From assembly GCA_964485635.1 (NCBI GenBank), contig CAZAJS010000011.1, positions 1-25,478 on the forward strand: a stretch of 25,478 nt of DNA. Direction: 5' to 3'. This DNA comes from CAZAJS01 sp964485635 (GTDB lineage: Bacteria; Pseudomonadota; Gammaproteobacteria; Francisellales; Francisellaceae). How positions within the stretch are numbered: the stretch's first letter is position 1; each line of letters begins with the position of its first letter. Both the position numbers and the translations under genes were made by a program. The notes under the pieces were generated by a model. That model saw only the letters and a program-made list of their open reading frames with translations. It searched no databases and was not told the origin of the DNA. This document shows, one piece after another, positions 15,502-24,177 of the stretch.

Positions 15502-16904
15502 TTGGTCTACTGATTGGCCTGGTTGTTGGCTGGGCAATTGCTTGGGGGGCAACACGTCGTGATGTAGCAAAATTACAAAACCAATTAACCGTCAGTCAGC
15601 AACAGGCAGAAAAAGTACAAACACTCGAAGAAGCTAACCAAGAAAAACGTGATCAAATTACTGAGTTAACAACACAAAAGACGCATTTGCAAACGCAATA
15701 TGCGCAAATGAAACAACAAAGCCAAGACGATCAGGCTGCTTATCAAGCCTTGTTAGAAAAATTTAATCAGTCCCAAGTTGAGCTAGCTCAACTTCGTGAG
15801 CAAAGCCAGCAACAGGCACAACAATATCAAGAAAAAATTGAAACATTAAAGGAATCTGAAACACGCTTGTCTCAGCAGTTTGAAAATTTAGCCAATCGTA
15901 TTTTTCAACAAAAAGAAGAAAAATTTAAATGGCAAAGTCAAAACACATTAAATCAAATATTAGCCCCATTTCAAAAAGATATTAATGATTTTAAAAAGCG
16001 TGTGGAATCAATTTATCAAGATGAAACAAAAGAGCGAGCCTCTTTACGCAAAGAAATTCAAGACTTATCTGAATTAAATGAAACCATGAGCCAACAGGCT
16101 AAAAATTTAACCGTTGCGCTAAAAGGGGATCAAAAAGCCCAAGGTGATTGGGGTGAAGTGATTTTAGAACGTGTTTTAGAGGCCTCGGGTCTACGCAAAG
16201 GCCATGAGTATGATACGCAATTTTCGGCTAAAGATGATGCTGGTCAAACGTATCGGCCTGATGCGATTGTTTATTTACCGGATAATAAGCAAGTCATTGT
16301 AGATGCAAAAGTCTCCTTAACGGCTTATGAGCGCTATACAACTGCTGATGATGAAAATCAACGAACTCAGGCTTTAAAACAGCATATTCAATCAATTAGT
16401 GCACATATTAAAGGATTATCTGAAAAAAATTATGATCAGTTAGAAGGTGTTGAGTCTCTTGACTTTACTTTATTATTTATTCCTATTGAAGCAGCTTTTG
16501 TTTTAGCCTTTCAGCAAGATAAACAATTGTTTAATCAAGCTTTTAAAAAACATATTATTATTGTCACGCCAACAACATTATTAGCCACCTTGCGGACCAT
16601 TTATCATGCTTGGAAGCATGATAAGCAAAATCAAAATGCGGCAAAAATTGCCCAGCGTGCAGAGCATTTGCTCAATAAATTTCGCGGGCTTTGTGAAAGT
16701 CTAGAAGAGCTTGGTAGTCAATTAAGCAAAAGCCAACATGCTTATGATGAGACAATGAAAAAGCTGACGAAAGGCAAAGGCAATTTAGTCCAGCAAACAA
16801 TGCAATTACAAGAGCTTGGTGTTTCAATGCGCAAATCATTACCACAGCAAATCCAGCAGGATGCTGAAATAAGCCATTCGTCATTACAACAAGAGGATGA
16901 ATAA
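15489..16904 (+). CDS. rmuC: DNA recombination protein RmuC
   Basis: A 471-residue RmuC homologue, a putative nuclease that limits recombination at inverted repeats. It starts with one membrane helix (about residues 3-20) in a typical RmuC way, followed by a long Gln/Glu-rich coiled coil (about 25-150). The nuclease-like core follows, with GDWGE around Trp221 and the IVDAK motif at Asp272-Lys274, which fits a PD-(D/E)XK fold (PD at about 259). A second helical region closes the protein. It overlaps glyQ by 13 bases, and its stop overlaps the next ATG (TAATG), so glyQ, rmuC and the fused gene look like one operon. Confidence 0.93.
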   Translation: MEWIIGLLIGLVVGWAIAWGATRRDVAKLQNQLTVSQQQAEKVQTLEEANQEKRDQITELTTQKTHLQTQYAQMKQQSQDDQAAYQALLEKFNQSQVELAQLREQSQQQAQQYQEKIETLKESETRLSQQFENLANRIFQQKEEKFKWQSQNTLNQILAPFQKDINDFKKRVESIYQDETKERASLRKEIQDLSELNETMSQQAKNLTVALKGDQKAQGDWGEVILERVLEASGLRKGHEYDTQFSAKDDAGQTYRPDAIVYLPDNKQVIVDAKVSLTAYERYTTADDENQRTQALKQHIQSISAHIKGLSEKNYDQLEGVESLDFTLLFIPIEAAFVLAFQQDKQLFNQAFKKHIIIVTPTTLLATLRTIYHAWKHDKQNQNAAKIAQRAEHLLNKFRGLCESLEELGSQLSKSQHAYDETMKKLTKGKGNLVQQTMQLQELGVSMRKSLPQQIQQDAEISHSSLQQEDE

Positions 16905-18835
16905 TGCAATTTAAGCCTTTTATTGCGCATCGCGGTGCACGAACGGATAAGTTGGAAAATACCATTGAGGCATTTGAATATGCTTTAGCCAAGAATGTTA
17001 ACTGGATTGAGCTGGATGTCCAATTAAGCCTTGATGGAGTTTTAATCATTTTTCATGATGATTGTAGTCAGCGCATGACCGGCCAAATACATGATATTAC
17101 ACAGTTAACCTTAGCTGAAATTCAAAACCTTGATTTGCAATTGTCTCACTTGCCAGGCCAAATTGCTAAAATTCCAACTTTAAAACATTATTTAGATTGG
17201 ATATCTGATCAACCAGATGCCTATACGAATATTGAGTTAAAGGTCGGCGATCAGGCCAGCCAGCAGCAAGCCGAGCGTTTATCATGGCATGTATTGCATT
17301 TATTAGATAATTATCCGCAATTACAATCAAGAATTTTATTATCCAGTTTTTCAATGGCCGCATTATCAGTTCTAGGGACCAATAAGCATGGATTTGCTAT
17401 TGAAATGGCGGTTGATTTTATTGATTGGGATCATGATTTCGATTATTTTCGCCAGCATCAATACCCTTATTTCCAACAATGGGGATGTATCGCCATTGGG
17501 ATTAATGCGGATTGTTTAACAGAAAAGCGTATTGTCAAGTTAAAAGCTTTGTGTGGAAAAGTGTTGGCCTATGGAAAAGAAATCTTATCCGATGCCACGG
17601 TGCAACGCTTGTTTCAAGATGGCGTTGATAGCGTTTTTATTGATGATGTAGATCAGCAACGTTTTTTAACTCATCTAAAACCGCCAGTTGCCAAAGTCGC
17701 CTTATTAGCCACGGGCGATGAAATTGTTCAAGGGCAAGTGGTCAATACCAATACCGCCAAAGTGGCTGAACAGTTAAAACAAATAGGGGTTGTCATTGGC
17801 ACTCATATGAGTTGTGGGGATGATCAATATGAAATTGAAAATGCCATTAACTATTTAAAGCAAACCCATGATATGGTCATTACGATTGGCGGACTTGGCC
17901 CAACCGTTGATGATAAGACACGACATGCGGTGGCTTTTTGTGTACAAAAACCTTTACAATGGGATCAAGCAAGCTGGCAACGTATTACCGAGCGTTTAGC
18001 AAAGCGTTTTGACCGCATCCCTGAGAGTAATCAACAACAAGCTTACTTTCCAGCCGAAGCAAGAATTCTGCCTAATGCCAATGGCACAGCCGATGGGTGT
18101 ATTTGTCAGACAAATGACCAATGGATTGTGATGTTGCCAGGCCCGCCACGGGAGTGTTTGGCCATGGTTGAGCAACAGTTATTACCTCAAATACGGCAAG
18201 CCCATTGGGTTTTACAACCACTGATTCATTATCATTGGCTATTATTAGGGATCGCTGAGGCGGATATTGCACAACAATTAAAAGCATTACCCGGTCAATA
18301 TCAGTTAACCGATGATTTAATTGGGTATCGTTGTGCTGCCCCCTATATTGAAGTTAAATTACAAGCTCCGAGTGATACGAATGATGAATATCGACAAACA
18401 GTCGAGGCATTAAAGCAACATATTGCTCAAATTGTTCAGCCTTATTGTGTGGCAACAAATGGAACAATTGCTAGCGAACAATTCAATCAATATTTAACAC
18501 AAGCATCATGGCCTTATCGTTTAACTGTGCAACACGATGCCACACAAGGCTATGTGACAAGCTTGCTACATTTAGCTCAACGAAGAAACACCATCGATAC
18601 CACACAAGATCAACAAACCTTGGAAATTCAAGTGCATGGATTACAACAATTCTGGCAAGGCACAACACAGGATTTTGATCACTTAGAATTAATCATCAAA
18701 CAGGCGGATGGACATATTTTGGATCAAAAACAATTGTCCGTATGGATTTATTCGACAGATACGAAATTACGCTTGTTTCATTATGTTTATGAATGGGTCT
18801 GTTGGCAGCTTGTTAAATGGTATAAAGCCGGCTGA
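16904..18835 (+). CDS. Fusion: glycerophosphodiesterase plus CinA-type domain
   Basis: A 643-residue protein joining two unrelated families. Residues 1 to about 256 are a glycerophosphodiester phosphodiesterase (GDPD): AHRGA with catalytic His9, ENT (18-20), ELDV with Glu36 and Asp38, HDD with His51, and a NIELK segment near 107. It should release glycerol-3-phosphate from glycerophosphodiesters, and no signal peptide is seen, so it acts in the cytosol. Residues from about 262 are a CinA N-terminal (MoaB/MogA-like) domain: LLATGDEIVQGQVVNTN, GGLGPTVDD (329-337) and LPGPPRE (412-417). A further region (about 435-515) resembles the CinA middle domain. The CinA C-terminal NMN deamidase motif (AESCTGG) is absent; the last 125 residues are not recognised. 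No internal stop or start with a ribosome site splits the frame. ADP-ribose or NAD-related hydrolysis for the CinA part is inference from the family. Confidence 0.9.
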   Translation: MQFKPFIAHRGARTDKLENTIEAFEYALAKNVNWIELDVQLSLDGVLIIFHDDCSQRMTGQIHDITQLTLAEIQNLDLQLSHLPGQIAKIPTLKHYLDWISDQPDAYTNIELKVGDQASQQQAERLSWHVLHLLDNYPQLQSRILLSSFSMAALSVLGTNKHGFAIEMAVDFIDWDHDFDYFRQHQYPYFQQWGCIAIGINADCLTEKRIVKLKALCGKVLAYGKEILSDATVQRLFQDGVDSVFIDDVDQQRFLTHLKPPVAKVALLATGDEIVQGQVVNTNTAKVAEQLKQIGVVIGTHMSCGDDQYEIENAINYLKQTHDMVITIGGLGPTVDDKTRHAVAFCVQKPLQWDQASWQRITERLAKRFDRIPESNQQQAYFPAEARILPNANGTADGCICQTNDQWIVMLPGPPRECLAMVEQQLLPQIRQAHWVLQPLIHYHWLLLGIAEADIAQQLKALPGQYQLTDDLIGYRCAAPYIEVKLQAPSDTNDEYRQTVEALKQHIAQIVQPYCVATNGTIASEQFNQYLTQASWPYRLTVQHDATQGYVTSLLHLAQRRNTIDTTQDQQTLEIQVHGLQQFWQGTTQDFDHLELIIKQADGHILDQKQLSVWIYSTDTKLRLFHYVYEWVCWQLVKWYKAG

Positions 18836-18856
18836 TCATCCCTTCCAAAAATGTGG

Positions 18857-20539
18857 TTAAATTAAACGTTGTTGTTCAAGTAAACAACGAGCATAATGCC
18901 GTGTTTCTTGCGTAATCGTTTGACCGCTGACCATATGCGCAATTGCTTCAATTCGCTGATCTTGATTTAACCAATGAATAGATGAAATAGTTTGGTCATT
19001 TTTTTGGGATTTTTTAATCGCTAATTGATAAGATCCTTGTGCCGCAACCTGAGGTTGGTGTGTGATACATAAAATTTGATGATGATATTGGTCTGTTAAT
19101 TGTTTCAGTAATTGACCTACCGTCTCTGCGGCTTGTCCGCTAATGCCAACATCAATTTCATCAAAAATTAATGTTTCGGGTAATGTTTCACCGGCTGTTG
19201 CAACTTGGATGGCTAAATTAATGCGGCTGAGCTCTCCGCCTGAAGCAACAGCATCAATGGCTGCCGCTGGCTTGCCTGGATTCAGACACGCTTGAATTTG
19301 ACAGTGATCGGTCCCACGGGCAGTGGGAGTGGTTTCTGTGAAAACAATATCAACCGTTGCCTTAGGCATGTTGAGTTGTCGGACATAATGTGTAATGGTG
19401 TCAGCCAGTTTAGGAGCTTTTTCAGCGCGTTGTTGATGAAGCTTTTGTGCTTGTTGGCAATAATTATGCCAATGATGCTCATATTCAGATTGATAGGTCT
19501 GATAATTTTGATGTTTTTGATCAAAGGAGGCGAGCTTATTTTGAATCATTTGATGATGCTCGGTGAGTTGTTCAGGTAAAACTTGATGTTTTCGAGCTAA
19601 TGCATAAATATCAGACAGACGGGTTTCAATTTGTTGTAATTTTTCTGGGTTAATTTCAATTTGGTCCGTTAAATTTTTTGTCTCTTCATGAGTTTCTTCT
19701 AAATAAACTTTTGCTTGTTCAAGTAATTGACGTGCCTGTGAGACTGACTCTGAGGCAAAAGCATCGGGTAATTGATCAAATTGATCCACTAATCGTTGTG
19801 CTTGGTTAATTAAGCTTTGATCATCTTGATAAAGCTGTTGGTTGATTTGTTCAAGCTGTGAGGCTGTTTGTTCACTGGTTGAAAGTTGGGCGTGAAGCGT
19901 TTGTAATGTTTCAAGCTCATCTTTTTCTAATGCTAGCTCGGCTAATTCTTGTTGTTGGTATTCTAAAAGCTGTTTTTCTGTATTTTGTTGATCAATTGCC
20001 TGTTTCAGCGCATTGAGTTGATCATAGGCTGTCATAGCTTTTTCATAATGGGTTTTAACTGTTTGACGTAAAGGCATTAACCCAAGCGCCCGATCAATTA
20101 AATCAAGTTGTCGATCCGTTCCTTGTAAGGCATGATAAGCATGTTGACCACATAAATTAACTAAAGGCTGTGTGATGTGTTTCAGTGTGTTTAAAGTCAC
20201 GGAGGTATCATTAATAAATGCTTGGCTGCGACCTTTAGGGGAGATAGAACGTCGAATGATGCATGATTGATCCTCGTTTAGCTCAATTTGCATAGCTGCT
20301 AGTCTCTCTTGGAGCGATGGCGTGTTTGACAGATCAAAGTGGCCACAAATTTCAGTAGGTTGGCTGTCAGATGCGAGCCATTTTTTATTGGTGCGCGCCC
20401 CTAGCAAAGCATTGATTGCTTCAATAAAAATTGATTTGCCTGCCCCTGTTTCACCGGTAATGGTGATCATATCCGCCGGTAGCTTTAGTTGTGCCGATTC
20501 AATTAAAACAAATTGTTGAATTGATAAAAAAGTTAGCAT
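18857..20539 (-). CDS. recN: DNA repair protein RecN
   Basis: A 560-residue SMC-like ATPase that helps recombinational repair of double-strand breaks. The N-terminal Walker A GETGAGKS is at 29-36, a long Gln-rich coiled coil lies between about 150 and 370, and the C-terminal half carries the ABC signature SGGELSR (433-439), Walker B LIFDEID (457-463) and the switch ITHQPQVA. Length is as in E. coli (553). GGGTGA lies just before the ATG. It is transcribed on the minus strand from its own promoter, behind the permease gene, and converges with the fused gene. No E. coli-type LexA site is seen in front of it, although recN is SOS-controlled in many bacteria. Confidence 0.96.
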   Translation of the reverse strand: MLTFLSIQQFVLIESAQLKLPADMITITGETGAGKSIFIEAINALLGARTNKKWLASDSQPTEICGHFDLSNTPSLQERLAAMQIELNEDQSCIIRRSISPKGRSQAFINDTSVTLNTLKHITQPLVNLCGQHAYHALQGTDRQLDLIDRALGLMPLRQTVKTHYEKAMTAYDQLNALKQAIDQQNTEKQLLEYQQQELAELALEKDELETLQTLHAQLSTSEQTASQLEQINQQLYQDDQSLINQAQRLVDQFDQLPDAFASESVSQARQLLEQAKVYLEETHEETKNLTDQIEINPEKLQQIETRLSDIYALARKHQVLPEQLTEHHQMIQNKLASFDQKHQNYQTYQSEYEHHWHNYCQQAQKLHQQRAEKAPKLADTITHYVRQLNMPKATVDIVFTETTPTARGTDHCQIQACLNPGKPAAAIDAVASGGELSRINLAIQVATAGETLPETLIFDEIDVGISGQAAETVGQLLKQLTDQYHHQILCITHQPQVAAQGSYQLAIKKSQKNDQTISSIHWLNQDQRIEAIAHMVSGQTITQETRHYARCLLEQQRLI

Positions 20540-20576
20540 CGTTCACCCAGATCATGTCAATTGCCACATATGTCTT

Positions 20577-20605
20577 ATTATGCTATGAAATGATAAAAAT
20601 GTCAT
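20577..20605 (-). promoter_or_regulatory. recN promoter
   Basis: Read on the minus strand: ATGACA (20600-20605, five of six), a 17-base spacer and CATAAT (20577-20582, five of six). The leader to the recN ATG is about 30 bases. No CTGT-N8-ACAG SOS box overlaps it. Confidence 0.5.
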
Positions 20606-20630
20606 TAGCCAACAACGGATTAAACTATGT

Positions 20631-22034
20631 CTAGCTTTGTTGCTTTTTAGCTTGATTTCGATAACCAAAGAAAAAGATAACAGGAACTAATGCAATCACT
20701 AAACCAATACTAAAATTCATAATAAAACGAAGTGATTCATGATCCACATGACTCCGAGGTGGCATAAAACCAATGACCATGACTAAGATTGTCCCAATAA
20801 TGCCCATCAGGCATAATGCAAAAAAGAGAAACCGAGACATTTCAAATGTATCATTTTGTTCTGTTTGGCGGCGAGTTTGTTTTAAACGCACTGCGGCTAA
20901 AAACATTAAAAAATACATCAAAACATAAATTTCTGTACTTAAATCCGTTAACAGCCAATAGGCACCATCAACCGTTGGGATAAAGTTTAAGGCTAAACAA
21001 ACCAATGTCACAATAACCGCTTGAAGGATCATAATATTTTGAGGCACATCATATTGGTTACGGCGTTTCAAGCTGGATGGTAAAAAATGATCATCAGCTG
21101 CTTGAAGCAGGCCCTTTGCCGGTGAAATAAGCCAGTTAACCATTGAGCCCATAGATCCAATTAAAATCATAATGACTAAAATAGGAAAGAGTAATCCAAT
21201 ATGGTAAGCATTTAAAAAGCGTTCAAATGCCATAATGGTTCCATTAACAACGTTAATTTTTGCTTGTGGGAACAACATACTAATGGCTAATGCGCCAAGC
21301 AACATGGTCGCGACCATAAAAATTGTTGAAATAAATAAAGCAATGGGGAAATTACGTTTTGGATTGTTGACTTTACTCACATGAACCGTGGCTAATTCTA
21401 GTCCTAAGAAAGAGGTAATGATGGCTGTTAGCCCCATCCAGGCCCCTTGAGAAGAAAGATTAGGGATGACATTATTGGTGGTAAATTGAATATGGCTCGT
21501 ATTGCCCATTAATAACCAGATTAAGGCAAATAAAACGATCAGTCCCATTGGGATAATCATTCCGATCATACCACAAAAGCTGGCAAATTTTGCTGACGTG
21601 CGCAAGCCAAATAAATTAATAATTGTCATTAACCAAAATGTGGTAATGATAAAACTTGCGGCAAAAATTTTGTTTTGTGCTAAAGAAGGGGCAATTAAAA
21701 ATACAGCGGTATTGGCAATAAAAATTAAAATAGAAGGAAACCAGATCAACGTGTTAATCCATTGACACCATATGGCAAACATTCCCATTTTAGGACCAAA
21801 TGCTTGTTTAACCCAACCATAAATGCCCTCGGTCTTTTCAGAGGTATGTGTTGCCGATAATTCAGCAGAAATCAGTGTTACAGGTAGTAAAAATAACGCC
21901 ACAGCAATTAAAAAAAAGTAAAAAATGTAAGTCCCGGCCGCCGCTGTTGCAGGGAGGTTACGAACATTGTCCACGGCACTGGTGATTAATAAGACAAGTA
22001 AAAATAAGCCGATTTTTTGTGATTTATTTTGCAT
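20631..22034 (-). CDS. APC-family amino-acid permease
   Basis: A polytopic inner-membrane transporter with about 12 predicted helices, 467 residues from the ATG at 22034. The first helix carries the APC-type glycine-poor SAVDNVRNLPATAAAG segment (substrate-site region), and the EGIYGWVKQAFG stretch after helix 2 is typical of the glutamate/GABA antiporter (GadC/YjeM-like) branch often found in Legionella- and Coxiella-type bacteria. SPAKGLLQAADDHFLP lies after helix 8, as in that branch. Substrate is not determined by sequence. The frame opens at a TTG at 22055, but neither start has a good ribosome site and the ATG gives the usual short N-terminus. It follows trkA by 54 bases and has a promoter of its own. 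Confidence 0.87.
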   Translation of the reverse strand: MQNKSQKIGLFLLVLLITSAVDNVRNLPATAAAGTYIFYFFLIAVALFLLPVTLISAELSATHTSEKTEGIYGWVKQAFGPKMGMFAIWCQWINTLIWFPSILIFIANTAVFLIAPSLAQNKIFAASFIITTFWLMTIINLFGLRTSAKFASFCGMIGMIIPMGLIVLFALIWLLMGNTSHIQFTTNNVIPNLSSQGAWMGLTAIITSFLGLELATVHVSKVNNPKRNFPIALFISTIFMVATMLLGALAISMLFPQAKINVVNGTIMAFERFLNAYHIGLLFPILVIMILIGSMGSMVNWLISPAKGLLQAADDHFLPSSLKRRNQYDVPQNIMILQAVIVTLVCLALNFIPTVDGAYWLLTDLSTEIYVLMYFLMFLAAVRLKQTRRQTEQNDTFEMSRFLFFALCLMGIIGTILVMVIGFMPPRSHVDHESLRFIMNFSIGLVIALVPVIFFFGYRNQAKKQQS

Positions 22035-22070
22035 AAGACAGTGACCGAAAATCAAGATGCGTTGATAAGA

Positions 22071-22099
22071 ATTATGGCATAGGTTGGTTTATAAGTAAA
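22071..22099 (-). promoter_or_regulatory. Promoter for the amino-acid permease
   Basis: Read on the minus strand: TTTACT (22094-22099, four of six), a 17-base spacer and CATAAT (22071-22076, five of six) preceded by TGC, an extended -10. The -35 lies inside the last codons of trkA. Leader to the ATG at 22034 is about 30 bases. Confidence 0.4.
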
Positions 22100-23462
22100 C
22101 AGGTAAAACTTGAAAAAGTTTTTCAATAATAGCCGTTTGTTTCAAATCTGTAATTACGATCACAATCCGGTCTTTTTTGACAATCGTATGCTCATCATGA
22201 GCAATCATAACTTTATTATTACGGATAATAGCGCCAATACGAACACTAGGAGGTAGGTTGATTTGTTTTATTTTTTTGCCAACAATGGGTGAGCTTTGAG
22301 GGTTTCCATGGACAACAATTTCCATGGCTTCACAACGTCCCCCATATAATGAATAAATATTCAGCATTTCACCTTTACGAAGGTAAGTCTGAATCACACC
22401 AATGGTGATCCGATGAGGGGAAATGCCATGATCAATAGTTTGGGTTTCATTAACAAGCTCGGCATAACTAAGACTATTAATCAGGGCGATTGTCTTTTTC
22501 GCTCCTAGACGTTTAGCAAGCATGGCCGACATGATATTGGCCTCATCATCATTGGTTACGGCACAAAATAAATCCGCCTGATCAATATTTTCCGGATCTA
22601 GCAACTCATTATCTGCCGCATCACCTGATAAAACAATAGATTCTTCTAAGATTTCAGCCGCATGGTGACAATGATCCGGATTTTTTTCAATTAATTTGAC
22701 TGTGTATTTCTTTTCAAGTCTTTGTGCTAAGGCCGTACCAATTTTACCGCCACCGGCGATAAAAATACTTTTAAACCGTGTTTGATCCGGACAAAACTCT
22801 GCTAAGACAATAGATAGATTGGTTCGTTCTGTGATAAAAAAAACATCATCAAATGCCGCTAGTCGTGTTTTATCACTTAAATCCAGTGAATTGCCATCAC
22901 GATAAATCCCCATGATTCTGGCATCAACTCCAGGTAATTCGCGTCGAAATTCGGCTAAGGACATGCCAATAAGATTAGATGTTTCAGCTACTTGTGCCCC
23001 GGCAATTTGTAAGCGATTATTGGCAAAATCAACCACTTGAAAACTGCCGGGGTTTTCAATTAAACGAACCAACATTTGTGTGACGAATTCGGCAGGGTTG
23101 ATAATAAAATCAATGGGAATATCATCACGGTTGAAAATTTGTGCATAACGGGTATAGCTTTTAGTACGCAAGCGAGCAATTTTTTTCGGAATTTTAAATA
23201 AGCTATAAGCAATTTGGCAGGCAACAATATTGACTTCATCATTGTTGGTTACGGCAATTAACAAATCAGCATCTTTTGCATTCGCGGCTTCTAATTTATC
23301 CGGATGGCTTGCAATGCCACAGACCGTTTGGACATCATAGTGGGTTTGAATGTAGCGTAGTTTTTCCGGATCAGTATCGATAATGGTAATATCATGTTGC
23401 TTTTGTAAGTTTTTCGCTAAAGAAGAGCCAACATGACCGGCGCCTAAAATGATAATACGCAT
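22089..23462 (-). CDS. trkA: Trk potassium-uptake regulator TrkA
   Basis: A 457-residue peripheral membrane protein that gates the TrkH/TrkG potassium channel by binding nucleotides. It has the duplicated TrkA layout: RCK-N with GAGHVG (7-12) and the acidic IIDTD (27-31), an RCK-C near 141-217, a second RCK-N with GGGKIG (237-242), and a second RCK-C at the end. Length matches the family (458 in E. coli). The channel subunit trkH is not next to it, so it must be elsewhere. It starts 6 bases after the stop of the cobalamin adenosyltransferase gene and probably shares its promoter. Confidence 0.96.
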   Translation of the reverse strand: MRIIILGAGHVGSSLAKNLQKQHDITIIDTDPEKLRYIQTHYDVQTVCGIASHPDKLEAANAKDADLLIAVTNNDEVNIVACQIAYSLFKIPKKIARLRTKSYTRYAQIFNRDDIPIDFIINPAEFVTQMLVRLIENPGSFQVVDFANNRLQIAGAQVAETSNLIGMSLAEFRRELPGVDARIMGIYRDGNSLDLSDKTRLAAFDDVFFITERTNLSIVLAEFCPDQTRFKSIFIAGGGKIGTALAQRLEKKYTVKLIEKNPDHCHHAAEILEESIVLSGDAADNELLDPENIDQADLFCAVTNDDEANIMSAMLAKRLGAKKTIALINSLSYAELVNETQTIDHGISPHRITIGVIQTYLRKGEMLNIYSLYGGRCEAMEIVVHGNPQSSPIVGKKIKQINLPPSVRIGAIIRNNKVMIAHDEHTIVKKDRIVIVITDLKQTAIIEKLFQVLPVYL

Positions 23463-23468
23463 ACTCTA

Positions 23469-24044
23469 TTATCCTTGATTTTTTGTCACTCGATGGCTTT
23501 GCCATAGGGTTTCATTGGTATTGGTTGCATGATTAAGTGTTCGAGCAGTGACAAACAGCAAATCAGATAGTCGATTGATATATTGAAGTAAAATATGATA
23601 ACGCTGTTGTAATGATGCCTGATGATGGCACATGGTTACAAGTTGTGTTTCACAACGACGAGCAATCGTTCTTGCCTGATGACAAAAGGCCGCTGCAGGA
23701 GCCCCACCTGGTAAAATAAATTCTTTTAAGGCAGGCAAATCGGCATTGAAGTGGTCAATCCATTGTTCAAGCTGGTGGATATGGTTGGGTGTTAAAACAT
23801 GGTAATCGGGCATTGAAACTTCGGCTCCAGCATTAAATAAGTCATGTTGAATGGTAATGAGTATATCGCTGATAGGCTCAATATCAGTATAAGTAATTAC
23901 AAGCCCGATCGTGGCATTTAGCTCATCAATGGCACCAATGGCAATAATTTTTTCGTCACTTTTGGCAATACGTTGATTATCAGACAAAGCTGTTGTGCCT
24001 TGATCACCCGTTTTTGTATAAATTTTAGAAAGTCGATAGCCCAT
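23469..24044 (-). CDS. PduO-type ATP:cob(I)alamin adenosyltransferase
   Basis: A 191-residue enzyme that transfers the adenosyl group from ATP to cob(I)alamin, forming adenosylcobalamin. The N-terminal IYTKTGDQGTTAL (residues 8-20) is the ATP-binding loop; RTIARRCE and NRLSDLLFVTAR in the C-terminal half are the other two family signatures. It is of the PduO/MMAB type, not CobA or EutT. The frame extends 16 codons further upstream, but the ATG at 24044 has AAAAGGA about five bases before it and gives the usual start. It is the first gene of a minus-strand run with trkA. No cobalamin riboswitch fits in the leader of about 30-35 bases. No B12-dependent enzyme is in the window. Confidence 0.93.
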   Translation of the reverse strand: MGYRLSKIYTKTGDQGTTALSDNQRIAKSDEKIIAIGAIDELNATIGLVITYTDIEPISDILITIQHDLFNAGAEVSMPDYHVLTPNHIHQLEQWIDHFNADLPALKEFILPGGAPAAAFCHQARTIARRCETQLVTMCHHQASLQQRYHILLQYINRLSDLLFVTARTLNHATNTNETLWQSHRVTKNQG

Positions 24045-24083
24045 AAAAATCCTTTTATTAAAAATATTGGTTAAAGCATGGTA

Positions 24084-24112
24084 ATTATACAAGACCTTGA
24101 TTGGAAAATCGA
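24084..24112 (-). promoter_or_regulatory. Promoter of the adenosyltransferase-trkA run
   Basis: Read on the minus strand: TCGATT (24107-24112), a 17-base spacer and a perfect TATAAT (24084-24089). The leader is about 33 bases. The -35 abuts that of the divergent kdsC promoter at 24113. Confidence 0.5.
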
Positions 24113-24141
24113 ATGATTTACTAGGCGTTTTTTGTTATAAT
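24113..24141 (+). promoter_or_regulatory. Promoter of the kdsC-lptC-lptA operon
   Basis: ATGATT (24113-24118), a 17-base spacer and a perfect TATAAT (24136-24141) with TGT in front (extended -10). Transcription would begin near 24148, about 30 bases before the GTG start of kdsC, which excludes the longer open frame. Confidence 0.6.
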
Positions 24142-24165
24142 GGCAATCGACTTTCAATCATAGAC

Positions 24166-24171
24166 AAGGAG
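24166..24171 (+). promoter_or_regulatory. Ribosome site deciding a GTG start for kdsC
   Basis: AAGGAG lies 6 bases before the GTG at 24178, the best ribosome site in the area. An in-frame ATG at 24097 has none and is upstream of the predicted transcription start. Confidence 0.7.
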
Positions 24172-24177
24172 TCTAGT

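Noticed and set aside
17670..17700. Missed stop or frameshift making two genes into the GDPD-CinA ORF
   Set aside because: The frame is open across the joint, both halves keep their motifs, and no ribosome site or start codon is placed for a separate CinA gene. Read-level error cannot be excluded from sequence alone.
19292..19579. Plus-strand ORF of 95 codons inside recN
   Set aside because: A shadow frame of the recN coiled-coil region with no independent support.
24097..24177. A 27-codon N-terminal extension of KdsC from an ATG
   Set aside because: It starts upstream of the predicted transcription start; the GTG at 24178 has an ideal ribosome site and matches family length.
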